The translations under genes and the position numbers were made by a program. Below the pieces are notes generated by a model that saw nothing but the letters and a program-made list of their open reading frames with translations, was not told the origin of the DNA and did no database searches. DNA of 64,000 nt from Bacteroidales bacterium. Its GTDB lineage: Bacteria; Bacteroidota; Bacteroidia; Bacteroidales; Paludibacteraceae. The stretch covers positions 1-64,000 of the forward strand of contig SUXC01000004.1 in NCBI GenBank assembly GCA_015061165.1, read 5' to 3'. This document shows positions 54,180-62,461 of the stretch, one piece after another (the stretch's first letter is position 1; every line of letters starts with the position of its first letter).

Positions 54180-54515
54180 ATAACTTTCACACTATCAGTC
54201 TGGCACGGAGCAACGCCCTGTGTCAGATTCTTTTATGCCGTGTGGCATCAATCAGTCATTTCAATACGTCAAAGAACGAGTTATATTTTCCCTCATTTCC
54301 CTCACTCCCTCACTATGAGGGAACTGAGGGAGGGAGGTTAAAAATGCTTATATTGTTTGCACTAAAAGTGCGTTGTTTTGAGTTAAAAGATGTTAATTAC
54401 CTCTATTAACTACCAACTATAATTTGTAAACCCTTGCCGAACCCTTACCGAAGGGATAAGCATAGGATAGAATATAAAGCAATGTTAAAATAGTAAACTA
54501 TAAAACATTAAAGAT

Positions 54516-55976
54516 ATGATGGCAAATCTACTTACTTTCGCTTCCGTAGCGAAGAAAACGACTCAATTACTATCAACTGTGGCAAGACTCCGCCTCCTGC
54601 TCGTTATGCTGCTAACCTTGTGCGTAAGTGCTGCGTGGGGTGCGGAAGAGACCATTACATTGTCTGATTTTGGATGGGGTAATGCAACTGTACAATCATC
54701 AATTACCGCGACATCAGCAACAATATCGTTAGCAAAAAACAGCGCAGGAACAGCCCCGACCTATTATACTTCTGATGGTTTGCGCATATATGGTGTAAAG
54801 AGTGCGACCACTGGTGGTACGATTTCATTTACCCCTAAAAAAGGCATCACAATAAGCAAAATAGTCTTTACTCATACATCTTCTAACTCAGGTGTGCTTG
54901 CTATAAAAACAGGTGTAGGATCCTATTCGTCAAAGACTTGGTCTGGTACATTGACGGAAGGAAGCACCGTATCATTAGTTTCAACAAATAATACTAGTAG
55001 CAATCCTCAAGTCAAAGTTACTAAGATTGTTATTACTTATACTAAAACTGCTGCTCAAACCTACAATGTTATCCTTAGTCGTAATGGTGTAACAGAAACT
55101 ATTAATGATGTTGAAGAAGGTACAGCATTGGATGATATAGACGGCACTGGAGATCAAGGTGGTTGTTCGCCAGACTGGGAATTTGAAGGATGGAGTAAAA
55201 CTCAGCGTTCTGCTCAAAATAATACCGAAGTAATGGACTTAGTGACTACAGTTGATGGTGCTGGTCCTTATTATGCTGTCTATAGCCATACCGCTGAAGG
55301 TGGTGGCGGAAGTACTACGGTTGAGATGTCTTCGTTTAGTGACGTCAGTGGAAATGTTAATAGTGATGCAAATGTTAGTTATGAAGCCGCTAAAGGAAGT
55401 GCTGCTAATGCCCCTGCGGTTAATGATAGCGAGATTCGTATCTATCAAAATGGTGGAACACTGACAATTACTGGCAATAATGGAAAAAAACTAACAAGTA
55501 TAACTATTGGTTCTAGTATGAAGACATCCGTCTCATACAAAATTGATGGAGGTACAGAAAGTTCTAATCAGTCAATTGCAGCGAATGGTAAATTTACTTT
55601 AAGCGAGATTGAAGCATCAAGTGTTTTATTTACATGTAAAGGCACAGATAAAAACAGCCGATTATATCTAAATTATCTTTCTGTGACATATTCAGGTGGA
55701 AATACCGTTTATTACACAACCTCTCCCGAATGTAGCACCGAAACGCTCGTTTCTGTGCTACCAAAAATCATGAATTTTTGGCAGTCTATCTTCGGGGTAT
55801 CTTTGGGGTATCTTCGGGATAAAACAAGGTACCGTCACGTACTGGGTGGTATCGTGGTGGTATCGTTACATCACAGATGCACAAAAAATAGATTTTCATC
55901 ATATCAATATGTCAAGGATCGCTTTGTCGGATTGTGCCTTTTCGTGTGGCAAACAACCGAGCGTTTTTTTGTGTGA
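54516..55976 (+). pseudogene. Truncated surface-protein gene with foreign 3' end
   Basis: A 486-codon frame. The signal peptide (LRLLLVMLLTLCVSAAWGAE) and two beta domains (about 35-175 and 260-385) resemble the N-terminus of the giant protein. It then reaches ECSTETLVSV, matching TCSTETLVSL there, where the giant protein continues into InlB repeats. Here the sequence instead hits a hairpin (CCAAAAAT-CATGA-ATTTTTGG, 55761-55781), a tandem microrepeat and a 131-bp repeat that supplies the last 30 or so codons. No T9SS tail is present, so the product would not be sorted. I read it as a broken gene, although expression of a short periplasmic form is possible. Confidence 0.65.
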
Positions 55977-56007
55977 GCAGGGGTCAAACTAATGACCTGT
56001 GCCCTCG
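55877..56007 (+). repeat. 131-bp repeat, copy 1
   Basis: A 131-bp block that recurs at 59170-59300 with four differences by eye. It starts ATGCACAAAAAATAG, contains TATCAATATGTCAAGGA and TTTCGTGTGGCAAACAACCG, and ends at GTGCCCTCG. Its last 35 bp (from GTGAGCA) recur a third time at 57247-57281. Confidence 0.85.
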
Positions 56008-56025
56008 TCTCCCTTTCGGGGGTGG

Positions 56026-57228
56026 CTACAATTTCTCCAAACGATTTAATTCCATTTTGAGATTTTTTATGCGTTGTTTAATTTGCTCTGTCGTTGGCAG
56101 TAATTCAGCTATCTTTATACCACTATATGTTGCTACGCTTAATGGCGATTGCAACCCTTCAAAAGACCATCTTACCTCCGTTTCATCCATATCACTGCAA
56201 ATTAAAAGTCCCACCGTAGGATTATCTTCTTCTTCTCGGATAAGATTATTAACAGCACTTACATAAAAGTTAAGCTTGCTAACAAATTCTGGCTCAAATG
56301 GCTTTGCTTTTAACTCCACTACCACATAACAATGCGCTCTAATATGATAAAAAAGCAAATCTATTTTCCTTGTTTTACCAGCAACTATCAATTCGCGCTG
56401 TCTTCCTATAAAGGCAAAACCATTTCCTAACTCCAAAAGCATTTGCGTTATATTGTTGGATAATGCTTTCTCTAACTCAAGTTCGTCATATGAGGCGTGC
56501 TTTACTTCAGCCCAACTGAAATCATAATTTGCCTTCACTATCTCTTGCAATAGAGCAGACTGAGGTGTAATGAGTGTTGTTGCAAAATTATTGGGTGCAG
56601 GTGTTTGTGTGTGATAGATATCAGCTTTTATTGCTCGTTTTAACCCTTCTCGGCTCCAATTGTTTTCAATTGTTTTAAGCACATAAAACAATGCTTCCTC
56701 TATATCCTTGCATTGCTGAATGATGGTTATATGATGACTCCATCCAATGAAACCAAAAGGTGTAGGAAATACAGAAACAGCCTGTTTCAGTTTTTCGTTC
56801 TTAAATACAGTTTGACCTATTTGATTTAGTGCTAATTGATTGTTAAAAGCGTACTCTTCGAAAACTGAAACAGCCTGTTTCAGTTTTTGAGTACCAGCAG
56901 GATGAGAGTAAAATGAATACCATTGCTTCATAAACCAAAGATTACGTGGCGTAAAACCATCAGCACCAGGGAACTCTGTCTGCAAATCCTTGCTGAGTTT
57001 TTCTACAATACCCTCGCCCCAACGCTCTTCTGCTTTCTTTAACACTAAATCCGCACCTAATAGCCAATTAAATAGCAGTTTTTCTGAGTTAACCTTAACC
57101 GCGGCTTTTGACTGAGCAGCACGATAGCGGTGCTTTACTTCCGCAATCCACTCCGCATACTCCACATCAATTTGTATGTCGTGCGCACTCACAATACGCG
57201 GTTGAGATATAAACTCATTATCTTTCAT
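56026..57228 (-). CDS. DUF1016 / YhcG family PD-(D/E)xK nuclease, copy 2
   Basis: A 400-residue YhcG-type protein: N-terminal DUF1016 domain, C-terminal nuclease core (KIDLLFYH, then VVVELKAKPFEPE). It is only distantly similar to the copy at 12.4 kb. KLKQAVSVF occurs twice, 30-40 residues apart, the second time shortly before GWSH. Both are written by a DNA palindrome (CTGAAACAG-C-CTGTTTCAG at 56868-56886, and GAAACAG-C-CTGTTTC near 56776). The gene is bracketed by 35-bp direct repeats (55973-56007 and 57247-57281). No restriction genes are beside it. Confidence 0.88.
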   Translation of the reverse strand: MKDNEFISQPRIVSAHDIQIDVEYAEWIAEVKHRYRAAQSKAAVKVNSEKLLFNWLLGADLVLKKAEERWGEGIVEKLSKDLQTEFPGADGFTPRNLWFMKQWYSFYSHPAGTQKLKQAVSVFEEYAFNNQLALNQIGQTVFKNEKLKQAVSVFPTPFGFIGWSHHITIIQQCKDIEEALFYVLKTIENNWSREGLKRAIKADIYHTQTPAPNNFATTLITPQSALLQEIVKANYDFSWAEVKHASYDELELEKALSNNITQMLLELGNGFAFIGRQRELIVAGKTRKIDLLFYHIRAHCYVVVELKAKPFEPEFVSKLNFYVSAVNNLIREEEDNPTVGLLICSDMDETEVRWSFEGLQSPLSVATYSGIKIAELLPTTEQIKQRIKNLKMELNRLEKL

Positions 57229-57246
57229 ATTCGTTATTTTCTATTT

Positions 57247-57281
57247 GTGAGCAAGGTCAAGTCAATGACCAGTGCCCGAGG
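57247..57281 (+). repeat. 35-bp repeat flanking the DUF1016 gene
   Basis: GTGAGCAAGGTCAAGTCAAT followed by GACCAGTGCCCGAGG. It matches the end of both 131-bp repeats, and its core GGTCA...TGACC is palindromic. Confidence 0.7.
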
Positions 57282-57438
57282 GGGTGTTATTATCTTTGAA
57301 ATCTTGACATAATTTGGATTCTCTCCAAAAATTGCAGTTTATTGTAGAAAATTAATCAAAATTATTACTGCGAACTATGCAAACAAGTAATTTTTGGTAA
57401 TATTCTATAATTGTTTATAATTTTGGTAGCAAAAAAAC

Positions 57439-57464
57439 GAAATAGAGCCATATAGCCCTATTTC
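57439..57464 (-). terminator. Terminator of the DUF4143 ATPase gene
   Basis: On the minus strand GAAATAG-GGC-TATATG-GCT-CTATTTC followed by a run of T. It lies 40 bp after the stop at 57507. Confidence 0.8.
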
Positions 57465-57506
57465 ATTTGGATTGAACGGAAAGTTCGGTATGCGGTTACA
57501 GGCAAT

Positions 57507-58796
57507 CTACAGAACTGCCTCAACTGTGTATAGAGGATAGTTGGTTATCCAATCTTGTTCTCGATATCCAGACATGGAGAAACGCACACCATGCAGCCCC
57601 TTGTTGTTCTCAACGAACCACTTCAGACTCTTGGCCTGCAGATTGTCTTCTGCCTTTACCTCAACAGGTAGAATGCAGTCGCCCTGTTGCACGATAAAAT
57701 CAATTTCACCTTGCGAGGTCTCTTGTGACCAGTAATAAATGATGTTTTGGCGGTTGCACCGCAATTGCTGCATCACATATTGCTCAGTCAAAGCGCCTTT
57801 AAACTCAGACATCAGTTCGTTTTTCTGCAAAAGCACTTGTTCAGAAATGCCAGATAAAGCACCTAACAAACCAACATCCAACAGGTAGAGCTTGAATGCA
57901 GAGAAATCTTCGTATGCAGACAATGGCAGTTTGGCAGTTTTAGTGCGATGCACTTTGTACACCAATCCAGCGTCTTGTAGCCAGGATAGTGCCAACTCAA
58001 ATTCTTTGGCGCGTGCACCTTTCTTCAAAAAGCCATAGATAAATTTCTTATTCTCTTTGGCTAATTGTCCAATAACACTTCGCCATACCATACGAATACG
58101 AGGTACTTCGTTTATAGGAGCATGCTTAGAGAAATCGCGATCATAACTATCAAGTATAGCTTGCTGAATAGTTCGCGCTTGTACAAAATCGGTATTCTGA
58201 ACAAAGGTATTTACCACCTCAGGCATGCCACCGATATAGTAGTACTTGCGCAGCAAATCTTCTAATTGAGATGCGTGTGAAGTAATAAGACTCCTGTTTT
58301 GTTGCTTTACCTGTTGGATTAGCAACTCTTCTCCCATCGCTTCTGCAAACTCAAAGAACGAGAGCGGATAAAGGGTCATAAAATCCACTTTACCAACAGG
58401 AAAACTATCATCACGGTGCATGGCTATTCCCAAAAGTGAGCCTGCTGCAATGATAGGTTGCTCAGGGCGCAGCTCATAGAAATACTTGAGAGCAGTTACT
58501 CCGCGTTTCACTTCTTGTATCTCATCAAAAAGCAATAATGTGTTAGGAGTAATCGTCTCGCGAGTGGCGATTTGCAACTCAAGCAGAATGCGATCTATAT
58601 CAAAATCCTTCTCAAACAGATGTGCTAACAGCTGATTGTTCTCGAAGTTGATATACACCGTGTGTTCGAAGCATTCTTTTGCAAACTGCTTCATGAGCCA
58701 TGTCTTGCCTACTTGCCTTGCTCCTTGCAGAATTAGCGGTTTGCGATTAGGTTGGTCTTTCCATGTTTTTAGTTGATTCAGAGCGTATCTTTTCAT
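57507..58796 (-). CDS. AAA ATPase with DUF4143 domain
   Basis: A 429-residue ATPase of the AAA_14/DUF4143 group. Walker A is GARQVGKT (about 27-34) and Walker B LLLFDEIQE. The C-terminal DUF4143 domain has a PD-(D/E)xK-like core (GEIDFIVQQGDCILPVEVKA). These proteins are abundant in gut Bacteroidetes and archaea; a role in DNA binding or as a toxin-like module has been suggested but not shown. ATG at 58796 is used, because the TTG at 58829 is inside the -7 box. Three 32-bp tandem repeats lie upstream of its promoter. Confidence 0.88.
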   Translation of the reverse strand: MKRYALNQLKTWKDQPNRKPLILQGARQVGKTWLMKQFAKECFEHTVYINFENNQLLAHLFEKDFDIDRILLELQIATRETITPNTLLLFDEIQEVKRGVTALKYFYELRPEQPIIAAGSLLGIAMHRDDSFPVGKVDFMTLYPLSFFEFAEAMGEELLIQQVKQQNRSLITSHASQLEDLLRKYYYIGGMPEVVNTFVQNTDFVQARTIQQAILDSYDRDFSKHAPINEVPRIRMVWRSVIGQLAKENKKFIYGFLKKGARAKEFELALSWLQDAGLVYKVHRTKTAKLPLSAYEDFSAFKLYLLDVGLLGALSGISEQVLLQKNELMSEFKGALTEQYVMQQLRCNRQNIIYYWSQETSQGEIDFIVQQGDCILPVEVKAEDNLQAKSLKWFVENNKGLHGVRFSMSGYREQDWITNYPLYTVEAVL

Positions 58797-58826
58797 ATTA
58801 CAATGATTATTAAGCGATTTTGGCTG

Positions 58827-58857
58827 CAAAGATACTGCTTTTTTTTGAATTGCGCAA
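58827..58857 (-). promoter_or_regulatory. Promoter of the DUF4143 ATPase gene
   Basis: Minus strand: -33 TTG (58855-58857), 20-bp spacer, -7 TATCTTTG (58827-58834). Confidence 0.75.
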
Positions 58858-58858
58858 G

Positions 58859-58950
58859 AAAGTGCAACTAAAAAGTGTAATATTTTACAAAAAGTGCGCC
58901 TAAAAAGCGTGATGCTTCACAAAAAGTGCGCCTAAAAAGTGTAAAAATCC
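58859..58950. repeat. 32-bp tandem repeat, three units, with covarying hairpin
   Basis: Units at 58859-58890, 58891-58922 and 58923-58950 (partial) share AAAGTGC, CTAAAAAG and a short hairpin. The hairpin is TGTAA-TATT-TTACA in unit 1 and GTGA-TGCT-TCAC in unit 2, so base changes are paired. They start 1 bp beyond the -33 box of the ATPase promoter and could be operator sites. Confidence 0.75.
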
Positions 58951-59050
58951 AAATATGTCAATATGTCAAAGAACGCATTTACGGCAGAGCCGTTATATTT
59001 CAACGCCCGCAAGGGCTATTGATGTACTAATAATTAAAAACAATAAAGAT

Positions 59051-59269
59051 ATGATGACAAATCTACAATCTTCTGCCTTTGTGGCAAAAACAACTCAACT
59101 ACTATCAACTGTGGCAAGACTCCGCATCCTGCTTGTGATGTTCCTAACTCTAACCGTCAGTGCAAATGCATGCACAAAAAATAGATTTTCATCATATCAA
59201 TATGTCAAGGACCGCTTTGTCGGATTGTGCCTTTTCGTGTGGCAAACAACCGAGCGTTTTTTTGTGTAA
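59051..59269 (+). pseudogene. Signal-peptide-only remnant of a surface-protein gene
   Basis: A 72-codon frame. Its first 40 or so codons match the start of the 54.5-kb gene (VAKTTQLLSTVARL against VAKKTTQLLSTVARL, then the signal peptide). The mature protein is absent: the signal peptide runs straight into the 131-bp repeat (CTKNRFSSYQYVKDRF). The upstream leader is also shared (GTCAAAGAACG ... TTATATTT). It is an internal-deletion derivative of such a gene. Confidence 0.75.
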
Positions 59270-59300
59270 GCAGGGGTCAAACCAATAACCTGTGCCCTCG
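59170..59300 (+). repeat. 131-bp repeat, copy 2
   Basis: Nearly identical to 55877-56007. After it, 59301-59730 has no gene I can support. That stretch holds an 11-bp tandem repeat (ATGARGTTCCT, four units, 59411-59455) and GC-rich palindromic bases near 59478. Confidence 0.85.
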
Positions 59301-59731
59301 TTGGAATGTACTTGCGAGAAGAAACTCATTTACACGAGTTTTGCTCGCTTTCTTGGCGTTTGCGCCGAAGGTTAAACCGCTATCTCGCTTGTATTTCTCT
59401 TGCTTGTCCCATGGTGAAGTTCCTATGAAGTTCCGATGAGGTTCCTATGAGGTTCCTATCACGATGGGTGGCATGACAGCGTGCATGCGCGCACACGTCA
59501 AAACCATACAACACAACAGACTACATAGACATTCTATGCGTCCAAAACAATAAAAAATATAGCCAATATTAGGTTATCAATACAAAAACGATAGTCGTTA
59601 CCTATCGTTCTAAGACACACCGACACTCCAACTCATTAGAGAGCCGTAAAAACATACGTTAAGCGCTGATATACATAGTGTTAATCGCATCAAAGTGGAG
59701 TGTCTTAACCGTTTTCATTTGAATTGACGCT

Positions 59732-59763
59732 GCAAAGTTAGTAAAATTTCTGCACATACGCAA
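59732..59763 (-). promoter_or_regulatory. Leftward promoter of a divergent pair
   Basis: Minus strand: -33 TTG (59761-59763), 21-bp spacer, -7 TAACTTTG (59732-59739). It points away from hipB into a region without a recognisable gene, so it may drive a small RNA or be a relic. Confidence 0.55.
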
Positions 59764-59814
59764 GTATTTGAAATATTTTTTCAAAAAAATACTCACTTTA
59801 CTTGCGTATGTGCA
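59751..59814. repeat. Inverted repeat linking two divergent promoters
   Basis: TGCACATACGCAAGTA (59751-59766) and its exact complement TACTTGCGTATGTGCA (59799-59814). Each 16-bp arm contains the -33 box of one promoter. This would suit an operator for the HipB repressor, but the same TTGCGTATGTG word also occurs at other promoters here. Confidence 0.7.
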
Positions 59815-59832
59815 TTTTTTGTTGTACCTTTG
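59802..59832 (+). promoter_or_regulatory. Promoter of hipBA
   Basis: TTG at 59802-59804, 20-bp spacer, TACCTTTG at 59825-59832. Confidence 0.75.
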
Positions 59833-59904
59833 CAGTCGATTTAACTATCATATAATGTAGTTTATATTTCTATTTGTGTTACTATATGATATTTTATTAG
59901 TATT

Positions 59905-60225
59905 ATGAGCAAGTCCACACAAAGTACTCTTCTGCCACGGAGAGCCCAAAAAAACTTAGCCATTGTAGGCGAACAGATTCGTTTGGCTCGTTTGCGTCGC
60001 GATATTAGCATTGCGCAAATTGCTGATCGTGCAGGATGTTCGGAACTGACAGTTATGCGTGTAGAAAAAGGTACTCCGTCTGTAGCGATAGGTACGTATC
60101 TGCGTATTCTGTTTGCCTTGAACTTAGATGAAGATATCCTGCTCATTGCGCAGCAGGACACCATCGGTCGTGAATTGCAAGACCTATCACTCAAGAAACG
60201 CCAACGTGCATCATCAAAACAATAG
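59905..60225 (+). CDS. hipB: HipB-like antitoxin (XRE-family regulator)
   Basis: A 106-residue DNA-binding protein with a helix-turn-helix of the XRE type (IRLARLRRDISIAQIADRAG, about 27-46, then TVMRVEKG). Antitoxins of this kind bind the HipA kinase and repress their own promoter. It is followed 3 bp later by hipA. The C-terminal tail is basic and serine-rich. Confidence 0.88.
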   Translation: MSKSTQSTLLPRRAQKNLAIVGEQIRLARLRRDISIAQIADRAGCSELTVMRVEKGTPSVAIGTYLRILFALNLDEDILLIAQQDTIGRELQDLSLKKRQRASSKQ

Positions 60226-60228
60226 ACT

Positions 60229-61461
60229 ATGCAAGAGATTGAAGTATATCTTGACCACAACGCCCAATTAGAATTGGTTGGCAAACTCACCTACGAACAA
60301 CTGCGAGGCAATGCCACATACCACTTCTCCTATGATGCTATGTGGCTCGCTAATCATCCTCACTTATCTATGAGTGGTGATTTGCAATCCCATACAGGTT
60401 GGCAACACACTACAAAGCGTCTATTCGGTTGCTTCACCGATGCCTTGCCTGATCGCTGGGGACGACGTTTGATTGATAAACGCGAACAGATTGTGGCTCT
60501 GGCTGAGAATCGCATTCCTCGAACATTCAGTGACTTTGATTATCTGCTTCAGTTGGATGACTATTCTCGCATGGGAGCATTCAGATTTCGCATAGCAGGC
60601 GAGAAGGATTTTATCGGCACCTCTGCGGAGATGTCCGTGCCTCCACTCACATCGCTGCGCGACTTCACACAGATAGCGCAGGCATACGAAGCCAAACCTG
60701 ATAATATCCAATGGGTTACCAACCTGCTTCGCCAAGGTTCATCATTAGGCGGAGCACGTCCGAAAGCCAATATGATGGATGAGCATGGCGAGTTGTATAT
60801 CGCCAAAGTACCATCCATTCATGATGACTACGATGTGGCTCTTTGGGAACATTTTGCTCATCAGTTAGCGAAAAAAGCGGGCATACAAGTTGCAGAAACC
60901 AAGCTTATGGCTATCTCGGGTTTCTCTCATCATGTATTACTATCCAAACGCTTTGACCGAATAGGAACCAATCGTGTGCATACCGTATCCGCTATGACGC
61001 TCGCTAATCTCCAGGATGGCGCAGATGCTTCTTCGGGGAATGGCTATTTAGATATAGTGGATACGATTGTCAGTGGCATGGGTATTGCAGAGGCGGATAA
61101 GAATCTCAGAGAATTGTACCGTCGAGTGGCTTTCTCTATTTGCATAGGCAACCACGATGATCACTTCCGCAATCATGCTTTTATTTTGACGTCTAATGGC
61201 TGGACACTCTCGCCTGCGTATGACATCAACCCTACTAATATGACAACTCAAAGTTTGCTGATTTCTGATTACTCCTGCGATTCTTCGCTTATGGAGTTAC
61301 AGCGCGCATCTGCTCATTACTTGCTGTCAGATGAAGTAGTGTTGCAAATCATCAACGAAGTAAAAGATGCCGTTCGTGATTGGCGCAAAGTAGCAACGCT
61401 CTGCCACATCACCCCTGCTGAACAACAGCGTTTCGCTATGCGATTGGAGTACTGTTTATAA
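60229..61461 (+). CDS. hipA: HipA-like serine/threonine kinase toxin
   Basis: A 410-residue HipA-family kinase. E. coli HipA phosphorylates glutamyl-tRNA synthetase, halts translation and promotes persistence; the target here is not known. Present motifs: SSLGGARPKA (171-180), a conserved nucleotide-binding lysine in YIAKVPS (190-196), the catalytic GNHDDHFRN (307-315, with D310/D311 and N315), and the metal-binding AYDINP (D332). The N-terminal subdomain is complete, as in full-length HipA. It lies 3 bp after hipB and is followed by a terminator. Confidence 0.92.
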   Translation: MQEIEVYLDHNAQLELVGKLTYEQLRGNATYHFSYDAMWLANHPHLSMSGDLQSHTGWQHTTKRLFGCFTDALPDRWGRRLIDKREQIVALAENRIPRTFSDFDYLLQLDDYSRMGAFRFRIAGEKDFIGTSAEMSVPPLTSLRDFTQIAQAYEAKPDNIQWVTNLLRQGSSLGGARPKANMMDEHGELYIAKVPSIHDDYDVALWEHFAHQLAKKAGIQVAETKLMAISGFSHHVLLSKRFDRIGTNRVHTVSAMTLANLQDGADASSGNGYLDIVDTIVSGMGIAEADKNLRELYRRVAFSICIGNHDDHFRNHAFILTSNGWTLSPAYDINPTNMTTQSLLISDYSCDSSLMELQRASAHYLLSDEVVLQIINEVKDAVRDWRKVATLCHITPAEQQRFAMRLEYCL

Positions 61462-61488
61462 TCATCGAATACTTGTACAATCCATATT

Positions 61489-61518
61489 GAAATAGGGTCA
61501 AATGACTCTATTTCATTT
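61489..61518 (+). terminator. Terminator after hipA
   Basis: GAAATAG-GGTCA-AA-TGACT-CTATTTC followed by ATTTTTTT. The same GAAATAG...CTATTTC stem ends the DUF4143 gene at 57439-57464. Confidence 0.85.
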
Positions 61519-61537
61519 TTTTCAATTATACACTTTT

Positions 61538-61572
61538 AGGCAAGAGGCTAAAGGCGAGAGGTTAGAGGCAAC
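61538..61572. repeat. Heptamer repeat (AGGCNAN)x5 at a stop codon
   Basis: AGGCAAG, AGGCTAA, AGGCGAG, AGGTTAG, AGGCAAC. It ends exactly at the stop codon of the DUF2520 gene (61573). Confidence 0.85.
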
Positions 61573-62280
61573 CTACTGTCGTTTGCGGATTTCTTCGGAC
61601 AAGCGTTGGTACAATGTGCGCTGTTCTTCGCTCAGCAGTTCCAAATGGTGGTTCATCACATTCGTATCGCCACGGCGGGCAGGGCCCGTCTGCGCATCGC
61701 GCGGAGAAAGCATATGAATCTTCAGGGCTGTCTCATCAATCAATGGCAGCAATGCCTTGAAAGGAATATGCGTATTCTGCAACAATTCCGCAGCCATGGT
61801 GTACATCAGATTCGTGAAATTGCAAGCATACACCCCCGCCACATGCAAGCGCTCGCGGTCGTGCTGCGTAGTTTCATACACATGGCTGGTAATACTCAGC
61901 GCCAACGAATACACCGCACTAATATCATCTATCCCACGCGCCTCAAAGAACACAGGCACCGTAGAAAAGTCCTCTATCACACGCGCCTTGCTGAACGTCT
62001 GGAAGGGATAGAACACACCCGCATGCGGCTTATCATCACCAAAAACCGTGATAGGCATTGTACCCGAAGTGTGAAGATGCAAGGATTTACCTACGCCGAC
62101 AACTTGCTTCACCACACTGGGCAATGCCTCATCACGGACTGCATAAATATATACATTGGCAGCAGGCAAATGGTCTAATCCCTCACGGCTACTGACCATC
62201 TGACATGCTACACCCTTTTTGCGAAAAGCGTAATCCAAATTGGTGGCTACATTGCCTTTTCCTATAATAACAATGTTCAT
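61573..62280 (-). CDS. DUF2520 / Rossmann-fold oxidoreductase-like protein
   Basis: A 235-residue cytosolic protein with an N-terminal NADP-type Rossmann fold (MNIVIIGKGNVATNL) and a C-terminal helical DUF2520 domain (VAGVYACNFTNLMYTMAAEL). It resembles ketopantoate- or pyrroline-carboxylate-reductase-like enzymes, but its substrate is unknown. ATG at 62280 is used; the longer frame adds residues that do not fit the fold. It is a conserved gene in Bacteroidota. Confidence 0.87.
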   Translation of the reverse strand: MNIVIIGKGNVATNLDYAFRKKGVACQMVSSREGLDHLPAANVYIYAVRDEALPSVVKQVVGVGKSLHLHTSGTMPITVFGDDKPHAGVFYPFQTFSKARVIEDFSTVPVFFEARGIDDISAVYSLALSITSHVYETTQHDRERLHVAGVYACNFTNLMYTMAAELLQNTHIPFKALLPLIDETALKIHMLSPRDAQTGPARRGDTNVMNHHLELLSEEQRTLYQRLSEEIRKRQ

Positions 62281-62319
62281 AATATCAATAACAGTGATAA
62301 TTCTTATAAAAGACAACAT

Positions 62320-62452
62320 AAACAACTACTGCGCGCGCCCAACATTGGCGCTTGCCAAGGAGACACATTCATCAACAACACCAACAATTAGGCACTACAA
62401 TGAAAACAATTTCTTGCCGCTGAGCAATGTTGGCGAAGCGGAATAGTTGTTT
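62320..62452. repeat. Imperfect inverted repeat between two genes
   Basis: AAACAACTA ... CCAACATTG (62320-62346) pairs with CAATGTTGG ... TAGTTGTTT (62425-62452), with a 78-nt loop. It fills the gap downstream of the dipeptidase gene. Terminator or small mobile element; undecided. Confidence 0.5.
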
Positions 62453-62461
62453 GAGTTGTTT

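Noticed and set aside
58859..58950. CRISPR-like array
   Set aside because: Only three directly adjacent 32-bp units with no unique spacers, and no cas genes in the window.
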